Position numbers and translations under genes: made by a program. A DNA stretch of 64,000 nucleotides from Mesorhizobium sp. LSJC280B00. Lineage in GTDB: Bacteria; Pseudomonadota; Alphaproteobacteria; Rhizobiales; Rhizobiaceae. The DNA is taken from the NCBI RefSeq assembly GCF_000502835.1, contig NZ_AYVL01000003.1:229117-293116 (forward strand), in the 5' to 3' direction. Below, in pieces: positions 28,732-38,818 of this stretch. Position 1 is the stretch's first letter; the number at the start of each line of letters is the position of its first letter. The notes beneath the pieces are model-generated. The model saw only the letters and a program-made list of their open reading frames with translations, was not told where the DNA came from and searched no databases.

Positions 28732-30135
28732 TCAGCGATACGTGACGGCTTTGACCGCCTCGACGACCTCGCCGACATTGGGCAGCGCCAGCTTTTCGAG
28801 GTTCGCCGCATAGGGCATCGGCACGTCCTTGCCGGCAATTGTAATGACCGGTGCATCGAGGAAATCGAAGGCGCGCTGCGAGACCTGATTGGCGATATGG
28901 TCGCCGACCGAGTTCTGCGGAAAGCCTTCCTCGACCACCACGAGGCGATTGGTCTTTTTGACCGAGGCGACGATGGTGTCGAAGTCGAGCGGGCGGATGG
29001 TGCGCAAGTCGATGATCTCGGCATCGATGCCCATGCCGCGCAACTCCGCCTCCGCCTTGAGCGCGTAGGTCATGCCGATGCCGAACGAGACGATGGTCAC
29101 GTCCTTGCCGGATTTGTGAATGCGCGCCTTGCCGATCGGCAGCACGAAATCGTCCATCTTCGGCACGTCGAAGGAGTGGCCGTAGAGGATTTCGTTCTCG
29201 AGGAAGATGACCGGGTTCGGGTCGCGGATCGCCGCCTTGAGCAGACCCTTGGCGTCGGCGGCGGTATAAGGCATCACCACCTTCAATCCAGGAATATGGC
29301 TGTACCAGGCGGCATAGCACTGCGAATGCTGCGCGGCGACGCGGGCAGCAGCGCCGTTCGGGCCGCGAAAGACGATCGGGGCGCCCATCTGGCCGCCGGA
29401 CATGTAGAGCGTCTTGGCGGCTGAATTGATGATCTGGTCGATCGCCTGCATGGCGAAGTTGAAGGTCATGAATTCGACGATCGGCTTCAGGCCGGCCATC
29501 GCCGCGCCAACACCAACGCCGGCAAAGCCGTGCTCGGTGATCGGCGTGTCGACCACGCGTCTCGGACCGAATTCCTGCAACAGGCCCTGTGTGATCTTGT
29601 AGGCGCCCTGGTACTCGGCGACTTCCTCGCCCATGACGAAGACGTCGCCGTCGCGGCGCATTTCCTCCGCCATTGCGTCGCGCAAGGCTTCACGCACTGT
29701 GGTCGAGACCATTTCGGTGCCGGCCGGGATGTCCGGATCGGCGGCAATTTCCAACCTGGGCGCAGCGGCAACAGGTGCTGCCGCTTCGCTCTTGGCCGCA
29801 GCAGCCGCGGGGGCCGGAGCGGCAGCGGGCGCTGCTGCTTGCGCCTCAACAGCCTCCTCGCCGATACCTTCGCCTGCCTCGTCGATGTCTTCGCCATCGA
29901 CGGCCAGCACAGCGATCAGCGTGTTGACCTTGACACCTTCGGTGCCGGCAGGAACCACGATCTTGGCAAGCGTGCCGTCGTCCACGGCTTCGACTTCCAT
30001 CGTTGCCTTGTCGGTCTCAATCTCGGCAATGGCGTCACCCGCCGCGACCTTGTCGCCCTCTTTCTTCAACCACTTGGAAACATTACCCTCTTCCATGGTC
30101 GGCGAGAGGGCGGGCATGAGAATTTCGATCGGCAT
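28732..30135 (-). CDS. pdhB: Pyruvate dehydrogenase E1 beta with lipoyl domain
   Basis: A 467-residue E1 beta subunit carrying an extra N-terminal lipoyl domain (residues 1-80, lipoyl K43) and an Ala-rich linker to ~130. The transketolase-like pyrimidine domain follows ([13 protein letters not shown], then [17 protein letters not shown]), and then the C-terminal domain ([14 protein letters not shown]). The lipoyl domain is closely similar to that of PdhC next door, suggesting a domain transfer within the operon. This hybrid is known from rhizobia and other Alphaproteobacteria. The gene pairs with pdhA, 15 bases upstream. Confidence 0.96.
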   Translation of the reverse strand: MPIEILMPALSPTMEEGNVSKWLKKEGDKVAAGDAIAEIETDKATMEVEAVDDGTLAKIVVPAGTEGVKVNTLIAVLAVDGEDIDEAGEGIGEEAVEAQAAAPAAAPAPAAAAAKSEAAAPVAAAPRLEIAADPDIPAGTEMVSTTVREALRDAMAEEMRRDGDVFVMGEEVAEYQGAYKITQGLLQEFGPRRVVDTPITEHGFAGVGVGAAMAGLKPIVEFMTFNFAMQAIDQIINSAAKTLYMSGGQMGAPIVFRGPNGAAARVAAQHSQCYAAWYSHIPGLKVVMPYTAADAKGLLKAAIRDPNPVIFLENEILYGHSFDVPKMDDFVLPIGKARIHKSGKDVTIVSFGIGMTYALKAEAELRGMGIDAEIIDLRTIRPLDFDTIVASVKKTNRLVVVEEGFPQNSVGDHIANQVSQRAFDFLDAPVITIAGKDVPMPYAANLEKLALPNVGEVVEAVKAVTYR

Positions 30136-30150
30136 GTCCTTGCCCTCTCG

Positions 30151-31191
30151 TTAAAGTACGATGTCGGTCCAGAGCTCGGACGGATCCGGCTCCGCGTCGT
30201 TCTGGGCAAATTCTGCGGCGTCGGCGACAACGTCGCGGACTTCCTTGTCGATGGCCTTGAGCTCGTCCTCGCTTGCCCATTTCTTGTCGAGCAGCCGCGC
30301 TTTGACCTGCTCGATCGGGTCACGTTCGGAGCGCATTTTCTGCACTTCTTCCTTGGAGCGGTATTTTGCCGGATCCGACATCGAATGGCCGCGGTAACGA
30401 TAGGTCTGCATTTCGAGAATGAGCGGCCCGTTGCCGGCGCGGCACCATTCGGCGGCGAGGTCGCCGGCTGCCTTTACAGCGCGCACATCCATGCCGTCGA
30501 CCTGGATGCCTGGAATCTTGAAGGACGCGCCGCGGTGCGAGAAATCCGTCTCGGCCGACGAGCGCGAGACCGAGGTGCCCATGGCGTAGCGGTTGTTCTC
30601 GATGATGTAGATCACCGGAAGCTTCCACAGCGAGGCCATGTTGAAGCTTTCGTAGACCTGGCCCTGGTTCGCCGCGCCATCGCCGAAATAGGTCAGCGTC
30701 ACATTGTTGTTGCCGCGATAGCGGTTGGCGAAGGCAATGCCGGTGCCGAGCGACACTTGCGCGCCGACGATGCCGTGGCCGCCGTAAAAATGCTTCTCCT
30801 TGGAGAACATGTGCATGGAGCCGCCCTTGCCTCTCGACAGGCCGCTACGGCGCCCGGTCAGTTCGGCCATGACGCCGCGCGGTGACAACTCCATGGCCAG
30901 CATATGACCATGGTCGCGATAGGCGGTGATCATCTGGTCGCCGTCGATCAGCGCCATCTTCATGCCGGTAACGACCGCTTCCTGGCCGATGTAGAGGTGG
31001 CAGAAACCGCCGATGAAGCCCATTCCGTAAAGCTGGCCGGCCTTTTCCTCGAAGCGGCGGATGAGCAGCATGTGCCGGTAGGCGGCAAGCTCCTGGTCTT
31101 TGGTGAATTCAACAGGCTTCGGGGTGGAAAGGCCCGGCATCTTGCCGTCTGATTTGGATTTGGCAGGCGCTTTTCTGGTGGCGGTGGCCAT
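30151..31191 (-). CDS. pdhA: Pyruvate dehydrogenase E1 alpha
   Basis: A 346-residue thiamine-diphosphate-dependent subunit that decarboxylates pyruvate with PdhB. The TPP/Mg motif runs GDGAANQGQVYESFNMA with a downstream ENNRYAMGTS. The phosphorylation-loop region is YRYRGHSMSDP, and the RRFEEKAGQLYGMG start matches the family. A Lys/Ala-rich leader of ~30 residues precedes the conserved part. GGAG lies six bases before the ATG. It is the first gene of the pdhA-pdhB-pdhC-orf-SGNH-lpdA operon; the 170 bases upstream likely hold its promoter. Confidence 0.97.
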   Translation of the reverse strand: MATATRKAPAKSKSDGKMPGLSTPKPVEFTKDQELAAYRHMLLIRRFEEKAGQLYGMGFIGGFCHLYIGQEAVVTGMKMALIDGDQMITAYRDHGHMLAMELSPRGVMAELTGRRSGLSRGKGGSMHMFSKEKHFYGGHGIVGAQVSLGTGIAFANRYRGNNNVTLTYFGDGAANQGQVYESFNMASLWKLPVIYIIENNRYAMGTSVSRSSAETDFSHRGASFKIPGIQVDGMDVRAVKAAGDLAAEWCRAGNGPLILEMQTYRYRGHSMSDPAKYRSKEEVQKMRSERDPIEQVKARLLDKKWASEDELKAIDKEVRDVVADAAEFAQNDAEPDPSELWTDIVL

Positions 31192-31362
31192 GCATCACTC
31201 CCTGTTGGCGTCTCTTGGCGGACAGCGAGGGAGATCAGTTCTCCCACCGATTTGAGGCAGGCTAACATGCAGGGAAGGCTTTCGCCATGCCGAAAACGCA
31301 TGGCTGTCATGCATCTAAGCAATTAAAATCATTGCAAATATCGCTGATTAACTGAGATCAGG

Positions 31363-31683
31363 TTATCTTGCGACCGGCAGCATGATGGTGATCTCGTCGG
31401 CGTGGGACAGATTAAGCGCCTTGCGCGCCTGCTCGTCCAGCATGTCCTTCTCCAGCGTGCCCTCATGCATCAGCTGAACGCGGCGCTCGAGATCGATCCG
31501 GCGCGCCCTGACGGCATCGAGCCTGCCCTGCAATTCGGCAGTCTCAGCTTCGAGCTGATACTTGGAATAGATGCCGAACTCGCCATGATAGGCATGGAAA
31601 CCGAAATAAGTCAGGAACACCACGCAGAGCGAGGGGATGATCAGCCGGCCGGTGTTTCTTTGCTTGTGCTGGCGTGTCCACAT
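31363..31683 (-). CDS. ftsB: FtsB/DivIC septum formation initiator
   Basis: A 106-residue bitopic division protein. A basic cytoplasmic start (TRQHKQRNTGR) leads to one transmembrane helix (LIIPSLCVVFLTYFGFHAYHG), then a coiled coil rich in Leu/Glu/Arg (ETAELQGRLDAVRARRIDLE). A conserved C-terminal segment follows (DMLDEQARKALNLSHADEI). It would link FtsL/FtsQ in the divisome. The position between eno and pdhA is the same in most rhizobia. Confidence 0.9.
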   Translation of the reverse strand: MWTRQHKQRNTGRLIIPSLCVVFLTYFGFHAYHGEFGIYSKYQLEAETAELQGRLDAVRARRIDLERRVQLMHEGTLEKDMLDEQARKALNLSHADEITIMLPVAR

Positions 31684-31764
31684 GGTCCGAATCCTCTACG
31701 CCGCCTTTGTCGCCCGATTGTGCTTAATGGACGGTTACAGCCTGTTGGATTCAGAGCCTGGAAG

Positions 31765-31792
31765 CAAAAAAGGGCGGGAATGTCCCCGCCCT
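31765..31792 (-). terminator. Rho-independent terminator of eno
   Basis: GGGCGGG (31772-31778) pairs with CCCGCCC (31785-31791). On the minus strand the stem is followed by TTTTTT. It lies 26 bases behind the eno stop. Confidence 0.85.
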
Positions 31793-31817
31793 CGTCGCCA
31801 CGGATTTTCTCTCGAAA

Positions 31818-33479
<1,662 letters not shown>

Positions 33480-33509
33480 TCAGTGCCAGTAAGGTCAGTG
33501 CCAGTAAGG
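33480..33509 (-). repeat. In-frame 15-bp tandem duplication spanning a stop codon
   Basis: Two perfect 15-base units, 33480-33494 and 33495-33509. On the minus strand each reads CCTTACTGGCACTGA, encoding Pro-Tyr-Trp-His-stop. The first stop (33495-33497) ends the PRC-barrel gene. The second unit repeats the last four codons and the stop in the same frame. Confidence 0.97.
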
Positions 33510-33860
33510 CTCGACCTTGTAGTAGTTGTATGAGGCGTCACGCGCGGCCTCGCCGTCGGCGCCGGTCAGCTCGTTGATCGAATAGGAAGGAGCGGCCATC
33601 AGCTGGTCTTTGGTGAACGGCACGACATAGCCGCCCTTGTTCTCATCATAGTCAAGGCTCGCCCACGGAATGGCGTGGTATTTCTCGCCGATGCCGAGAA
33701 ATCCGCCAAAACCGATCACGGCAAACATGATTCCGTTCGACAGTTTGTCGAGCATGACATCCTCGATGTCGCCGATATGAGTGCCTTCCGTATTGTAGAC
33801 CGATGTGCCGATAACCCGCGAAGCGGCGATGGCTTCGGTGTGTCCCGTCTGGGTCGTCAT
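33495..33860 (-). CDS. PRC-barrel domain protein
   Basis: A 121-residue protein with a single PRC-barrel domain (residues ~15-85): SRVIGTSVYNTEGTHIGDIED, then MFAVIGFGGFLGIGEKYHAIPW. This barrel is shared with photosynthetic reaction-centre subunit H and RimM. Stand-alone soluble versions are common in rhizobia and often stress-related; the partner is unknown. The ATG at 33860 follows a GAGGAGCAC-type ribosome site. The coding end is duplicated (33480-33509). Confidence 0.88.
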   Translation of the reverse strand: MTTQTGHTEAIAASRVIGTSVYNTEGTHIGDIEDVMLDKLSNGIMFAVIGFGGFLGIGEKYHAIPWASLDYDENKGGYVVPFTKDQLMAAPSYSINELTGADGEAARDASYNYYKVEPYWH

Positions 33861-33982
33861 GGTGTGCTCCTCGTCGTCGTTGACATTAGATTTTGACAAT
33901 GAGGGCCGCGGACTAAGGTTCCAGGCGGGTTCGAAATTCTTCAAAGTTTTCCTGGCGGCGCTGCTGTGGCGCAACTGCTGGT

Positions 33983-34834
33983 TCAACCCACGCTTTTGGC
34001 AATGCGATCGAACGCCATCAGCCGTTCAAGCAATGCGGGAAGATCCTTTAGCGGCACCATGTTGGGACCGTCGGAAGGCGCGTTGTCGGGGTCCTGGTGC
34101 GTCTCGATGAAGACGCCGGCGACGCCAACCGCGACGGCCGCGCGCGCCAGCGTCTCGACAAAGCGCCGGTCGCCTCCGGACGAACCGCCCTGCCCACCCG
34201 GCTGCTGCACGGAATGGGTGGCATCGAAAATCACCGGCGCGCCGATCTCGGCCATGATCGGCAGCGCCCGCATGTCGGACACCAGGGTGTTGTAACCAAA
34301 GGATGCGCCGCGCTCGGTGACCAAGACATTGGCGTTGCCGGAGCCGATGATTTTGGCGACGACGTTCTTCATGTCCCACGGCGCGAGGAATTGCCCCTTC
34401 TTCACATTCACCACCTTGCCGGTTCTTGCCGCAGCGATCAGCAAATCGGTCTGGCGGCTGAGGAAGGCAGGAATCTGCAGGATATCGGCATGCGGAGCGA
34501 CGATCGCGCATTGTTCCTCAGTGTGGACGTCAGTCAGGATCGGCAGCGAAAAATTGTTGCGCAAGTCGTCGAAGATCGGCATTGCCGCTTCAAGTCCCGC
34601 ACCGCGCGTGCCGCCAAGCGATGTGCGATTGGCCTTGTCGTAGCTGGTCTTGTAGACGAGCCCGATTCCGAGCCGTTCCGTCAATTCCTTCAGTGCACCG
34701 GCCATGTCGAACGCGTGCTGCCGCGATTCCAGCTGGCATGGACCGGCGATCAGCGACAGGGGCGCGCTGTTGCCGAAAATGACCTTGCCGATCGCAACGG
34801 AAGAATTTGGCATCAGAGGATTGAGATTGTTCAT
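33983..34834 (-). CDS. kdsA: 3-deoxy-8-phosphooctulonate synthase
   Basis: A 283-residue TIM-barrel enzyme condensing phosphoenolpyruvate and arabinose 5-phosphate to KDO-8-phosphate for lipid A/core assembly. Signatures: LIAGPCQLESRQHAFDMA near residue 30, YKTSYDKANRTS, KKGQFLAPWDMKN, VTERGASFGYNTLVSDMR, and FDATHSVQQPGG. The ATG overlaps the stop of the VOC gene (34831-34834) and follows GGGAGAT. PEP from enolase, encoded nearby, is its substrate. Confidence 0.96.
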   Translation of the reverse strand: MNNLNPLMPNSSVAIGKVIFGNSAPLSLIAGPCQLESRQHAFDMAGALKELTERLGIGLVYKTSYDKANRTSLGGTRGAGLEAAMPIFDDLRNNFSLPILTDVHTEEQCAIVAPHADILQIPAFLSRQTDLLIAAARTGKVVNVKKGQFLAPWDMKNVVAKIIGSGNANVLVTERGASFGYNTLVSDMRALPIMAEIGAPVIFDATHSVQQPGGQGGSSGGDRRFVETLARAAVAVGVAGVFIETHQDPDNAPSDGPNMVPLKDLPALLERLMAFDRIAKSVG

Positions 34835-35718
34835 GCGATCTCCCGGAAAATGAAGGCTGCGCCCTGCCCTGGCGCCGGCGGCACGATGATATCACCGCCG
34901 CGCATGTGGTGTTCGACGGAATTGGCTGCAAGCAGCTTGGCGACGGTGTCGCCGTGCCTAACCGAAAAGACGATCCCAGCAAAGCGGAGTTCAGATGGCG
35001 CGCCGGCAGGAATGCCGAAGCGTGCCGAATAGGCTGCAGGATCCAGAACGGTCACGACGGCATTCGGCAGCTCATAGACAGTGCCGCCGCCCTGCGCCTT
35101 GATCCCAGCCGCGATCGAAATCACATTGCGTTGTTCGAAGGGTTCGCCACTGGCTGCCACGATTTCGACAATGCCGGTTGCGCCATTAGCGTGGGCCTGC
35201 AACGCAGTGCGGTCGACGTTCGGCGCATTGATCCGCTCGCAGGCGAAGAGAAAAGCGTCCGTTGCCTTGCCTGTAGCCGCGAAGGCCAGTTTGAACGATG
35301 CGGTGTCGCTCTTTCCCGTCGCATCGGTGAAGGCGCGCGAAAAGCTTAGCGCGTCTCCCGCCGACAGACCGGCTTCCATGTAGCGCGCGTGGTCCGCGGC
35401 GGCGCTTTCGGTGCCCAGCGCCACGGCAGAAAATCCTTCATCGCCGTTTTCTTCGCGATACGTGCGATCACGCACGACAAAGACATTGCGGTTCGCGATC
35501 GCCGTTGCCGCGGCCTGCCGGTCAGCGACCGCGAGCGGCTCGAGATAGGTGCCGTCGGTGAGAAAGACACAGCAGTTTTCCGTTCCGAAGGGATGGATAC
35601 CCGTCGGCGCAACGGTAAAGCCGAGCAAGGTCAAGCGCGCCCGCGCAACATCGAGGCTCGCGGTCGGCAACACCAGGTGATCGAGCGGATGAGGGCTTGC
35701 GGAGGTGTTCTCGGTCAT
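34831..35718 (-). CDS. VOC/glyoxalase-like domain protein
   Basis: About 295 residues with the vicinal-oxygen-chelate layout. The first module begins LDHLVLPTASLDVARARLTLLG and contains GTENCCVFL and YLEPLAV; a second related half starts near residue 165. It is a glyoxalase-like (PF13468-type) protein of unknown substrate. The start is uncertain: ATG 35718 (MTENTSASPHP) or ATG 35739, neither with a well-spaced Shine-Dalgarno. It is translationally coupled to kdsA by ATGA, an arrangement that hints at a shared transcript, not a shared pathway. Confidence 0.8.
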   Translation of the reverse strand: MTENTSASPHPLDHLVLPTASLDVARARLTLLGFTVAPTGIHPFGTENCCVFLTDGTYLEPLAVADRQAAATAIANRNVFVVRDRTYREENGDEGFSAVALGTESAAADHARYMEAGLSAGDALSFSRAFTDATGKSDTASFKLAFAATGKATDAFLFACERINAPNVDRTALQAHANGATGIVEIVAASGEPFEQRNVISIAAGIKAQGGGTVYELPNAVVTVLDPAAYSARFGIPAGAPSELRFAGIVFSVRHGDTVAKLLAANSVEHHMRGGDIIVPPAPGQGAAFIFREIA

Positions 35719-35814
35719 GTCCCGCGCGGTGTGCCTCATTCCTTAAAATCGTTCAAGGGCTTGGCCGACGCCTCAGCGGAAAGACCACATCAGCGCGTAG
35801 GAGACGGCGGGTCG

Positions 35815-36102
35815 TCAACTTGCCACGATATCGGCCGAATAACGCAATTCGCGCAGCGGTTTTACCCGGCTGGTGGTCTCTGCATAGAGCGGATGCGCCT
35901 TGTAGGCGGCGAGCGCTGCCTCGTCCTCGAACTCGGCATAGACGACCACATCGATTTCATCCGAGAGCGGGTCGACCTTGGTGTTGAGCATCACCTCGAA
36001 ATGGCGCGAGTGGGGTATCTCGCCGAGCGCCAGCAGACCCGTACGCACTGCCTCGACGTCCGCTTTACGCCGCGCGCTGAAGAAAACGATATGCCGGATC
36101 AA
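35815..36102 (-). CDS. Dabb family (stress-responsive A/B barrel) protein
   Basis: A 95-residue ferredoxin-like dimeric barrel protein starting MIRHIVFFSARRKADVEAV, with the typical FEVMLNTKVDPLSDEIDVVV and FEDEAALAAYKAHP segments. The conserved His of the ..HPLY region is present. Most relatives are of unknown function. It stands alone, 97 bases downstream of a very short membrane-protein gene. Confidence 0.88.
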   Translation of the reverse strand: MIRHIVFFSARRKADVEAVRTGLLALGEIPHSRHFEVMLNTKVDPLSDEIDVVVYAEFEDEAALAAYKAHPLYAETTSRVKPLRELRYSADIVAS

Positions 36103-36204
36103 CCCAGCCTCCTGGACCGTTGGACCGGCGTTCTTTTGTGTCAGCGGGAGCGTGCCGTCAATCGGCAGGATGTCGCGTCGGCGAACCGTGGCGAGGAAGA
36201 GAAA

Positions 36205-36339
36205 CTACACCATGCTGGTTACATAGTGCACGACGCGGGTCACCTCCCTGATGGTCCTGTCGAGGTAGCGGCCTTGGTTGTAAATGCCGTCCCAGATCAG
36301 GAAAAAGGTGACGGTCGTGATGATGATGACATAACGCAT
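36205..36339 (-). CDS. Small membrane protein (44 aa)
   Basis: A 44-residue peptide with one N-terminal hydrophobic helix (YVIIITTVTFFLIW), followed by an amphipathic basic tail (GRYLDRTIREVTRVVHYV). The composition looks like a genuine small single-span protein of the kind common in rhizobia. No Shine-Dalgarno is obvious upstream and the frame continues open before the ATG. I rate it as probable, not certain. Confidence 0.5.
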   Translation of the reverse strand: MRYVIIITTVTFFLIWDGIYNQGRYLDRTIREVTRVVHYVTSMV

Positions 36340-36707
36340 GGCTAAAACTAGCGCATATGGATGCTTGCAACCATAGTGATTCCGGCCCTGCTGGGACCCT
36401 CCCCGAATTTTAACGGCCTTTGGTCTGTCCGCTGCGATGCTTGCTGGCCAGAATGGCTCTACCGCTGCAGGGCGCCTTGGAAAGATAACCCCGCTCGGCT
36501 TCGACGACCGCTTCCCGCCTCGATCGACCAACTGCCACACGATTATTCCGGTGGGATTTCGACGGACGCGCTGGATCTGGTCATGCCGCCGTCAAGCGGC
36601 GTTTCGCACCACCTGCTTGAAGAGGCCCCCTGTCTCAAACGGATTGGCCGTATCGGGACAGTATCTTAACGCTGAGACAGTTTCGAGCCGACGCTCAAAT
36701 CCTTGCC
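36340..36707. other. Gene-free interval
   Basis: 368 bases between the small membrane protein and cpdB with no convincing reading frame on either strand, no terminator hairpin with a T-run and no repeat that I can see. It may hold the promoter of the small gene. Confidence 0.5.
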
Positions 36708-38687
36708 TCAAAGCGTGATGCGGTACTTGGAAAACCCCGCTTCGCCCTCGCCCGCCGGCTCGATCGTCAGCGACTTCACCTGCGCAATAAACTCTCTCGC
36801 CTTGGCGCCGGTCTCGAACACGACGCTGGTTCCCGGTAGTGGCGCAAACGACCAGTTGGCATCCGCCGACGGGTTGATGGTGCCTTCGCTGACGATATAG
36901 CGCACGATCACGTCGCGGTTGGTGTCGGGCGCTTCGTAGATGATCTTCGAGGCATTGATCTCCGGGAAATTGCCGCCGCCGCCGGCTCGGTAGTTGTTGG
37001 TGGCGACGACGAATTTCCGCTTGGGACCAATTGGTTTGCCGTCGAACATCAAGTCAATGATGCGGGTCGAGCCAGCATTCACCAGCCCGCCCTTCGAATC
37101 ATATTTCGGTGGCTGCGACAGGTCGATCCGGTAGGTGACGCCGTCGATCACGTCGAAATTATAAGACGGGAAGTCGGTGTTGATGAGCGCCTGGTTTGCT
37201 TTGCCCGGTTCGATCCGGTTGAAGATGCCGGCCGACATTTCCAGCCATTCCTTCACCTCTGCCCCGGTGATTTCGACGGCGCGCACCGTGTTTGGATAGA
37301 GGTAGAGGTCGGCGACGTTCTTGATGGCGATATCGCCCACCGGCACGTCGGTGTAATAGTCGGCGCCGTTGCGCCCGCCCGCCTTGAACGGTGCCGCCGC
37401 CGACAACAGCGGCATATCCTTCCACTCTGTGTTCTTCAGGATGTCCTTCAAGTACCAGGTCTGCGCCTGGCTGACGATCTGCACCGATGGATCGTCGGCG
37501 ACCAGCGCAAAATAGGAATAGAGCGGCGCCGAGGTTTTGCCGACCGGCCGGCGCACATAGGCAAGCGTCGCCTCGTGGTCCTGTTTGAGCGCGTCGACGA
37601 TGCGGTGGTCGTCCGCGACGGTCGGCTTGTTCGTCTTGTCGACCCGCTCAAAGATCGGCCTGGCCTCAGAGGTCGTCGAAACGATTTTCCACGTCGATCC
37701 GTCGCGCTCCAGCAACAGATCGATCAGCCCCATGTGCGAGCCCCAGAAGCCGGCCATGACGGCGGGCTTGCCTTGCAACGTGCCTTTCGCCGTATCGACG
37801 GCGTCCAGTGACTGAAAGTCCTTCTTGCCGGGGAAGACCAGATGCTGGTGGCCGGTGAACACCGCATCGATACCTTCGACACCGGCAACGAAGAAGGAGG
37901 CATTCTCCATCATGTCGCTTTGCTTCACATAGATGCCGGAATGGGAGAGCGCAATGACGATGTCGGCGCCTTCTTCCTTCATTTGCGGCACCCACGCCTT
38001 GGCCGCCTCGACGATGTCGCGCGTCTTGACACTGCCCTCGAGATTTTTCAGGTCCCAGACCATGATCTGCGGCGGCACGAAGCCGATGATGCCGATCCTG
38101 ATCGGCTGCTCGGCCCCCGACCCGTCCCTGATCTTCTTGTCGAGGATGACATAGGGCTTGAGATAGAGCTTGTCGTCGCGCGGGTTCGCGGCGAGTTCGG
38201 TGCCGCGGATCAGGTTGGCGCAGACGAACGGAAAATTGGCGCCGGCCAGCACCTTGTCCATGAACGACAGGCCATAGTTGAATTCGTGGTTGCCGAGCGT
38301 CGAACATTCATAGCCGAGCACGTTCATGCCCTTCATGACCGGATGCAGGTCGCCGTCCTTCATCCCCCTCTCGTAGGCAATATAGTCGCCCATCGGATTG
38401 CCCTGCAGAAGGTCGCCATTGTCGATCAGCATCGCGTTGGTGGCTTCCTTGCGCACAGCTTCAATCAACGATGCCGTTCGCGACAGCCCCATCGTGTCGT
38501 TAGCTTTGTCGGCGTAGTAGTCGTAAGGCAGCACATTCACGTGGATGTCGGTCGTCTCCATAATCCTCAGATGCGCCTGATTGGCTTGAGCCCGGGCGGA
38601 GAACGGGTGCAGCATGATCAGCGCTCCGCTGGCGGCAACGCCGGCGAGGAAATCGCGGCGTGAGACGAGGTGGCGCAATTGGGACAT
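36708..38687 (-). CDS. cpdB: 2',3'-cyclic-nucleotide 2'-phosphodiesterase / 3'-nucleotidase, Tat-exported
   Basis: A 659-residue periplasmic bifunctional nucleotidase. The N terminus has a twin-arginine signal (SRRDFLAG followed by a hydrophobic run ending SARAQA). The metallophosphatase domain has TTDIHVNVLPYDYYAD, DNGDLLQGNP, GNHEFNYG and FTGHQH. The C-terminal 5'-nucleotidase domain has TNNYRAGGGGNFPE. It lets the cell use extracellular nucleotides as phosphate and nucleoside sources. Tat export, instead of the Sec export of E. coli CpdB, is typical of rhizobial versions. Confidence 0.93.
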   Translation of the reverse strand: MSQLRHLVSRRDFLAGVAASGALIMLHPFSARAQANQAHLRIMETTDIHVNVLPYDYYADKANDTMGLSRTASLIEAVRKEATNAMLIDNGDLLQGNPMGDYIAYERGMKDGDLHPVMKGMNVLGYECSTLGNHEFNYGLSFMDKVLAGANFPFVCANLIRGTELAANPRDDKLYLKPYVILDKKIRDGSGAEQPIRIGIIGFVPPQIMVWDLKNLEGSVKTRDIVEAAKAWVPQMKEEGADIVIALSHSGIYVKQSDMMENASFFVAGVEGIDAVFTGHQHLVFPGKKDFQSLDAVDTAKGTLQGKPAVMAGFWGSHMGLIDLLLERDGSTWKIVSTTSEARPIFERVDKTNKPTVADDHRIVDALKQDHEATLAYVRRPVGKTSAPLYSYFALVADDPSVQIVSQAQTWYLKDILKNTEWKDMPLLSAAAPFKAGGRNGADYYTDVPVGDIAIKNVADLYLYPNTVRAVEITGAEVKEWLEMSAGIFNRIEPGKANQALINTDFPSYNFDVIDGVTYRIDLSQPPKYDSKGGLVNAGSTRIIDLMFDGKPIGPKRKFVVATNNYRAGGGGNFPEINASKIIYEAPDTNRDVIVRYIVSEGTINPSADANWSFAPLPGTSVVFETGAKAREFIAQVKSLTIEPAGEGEAGFSKYRITL

Positions 38688-38818
38688 TCGTTTTCTCTTT
38701 CTTCCACGACGTGACAAGTCCTGCCCGAAGCAAAGCTTCGCGCCGAAATCCAGCCGAGTCCAGAAGCCGATTCCATCAAGAGGAGGTGACGCGCCGATGA
38801 ATGTCCGGCAGCGAACAA

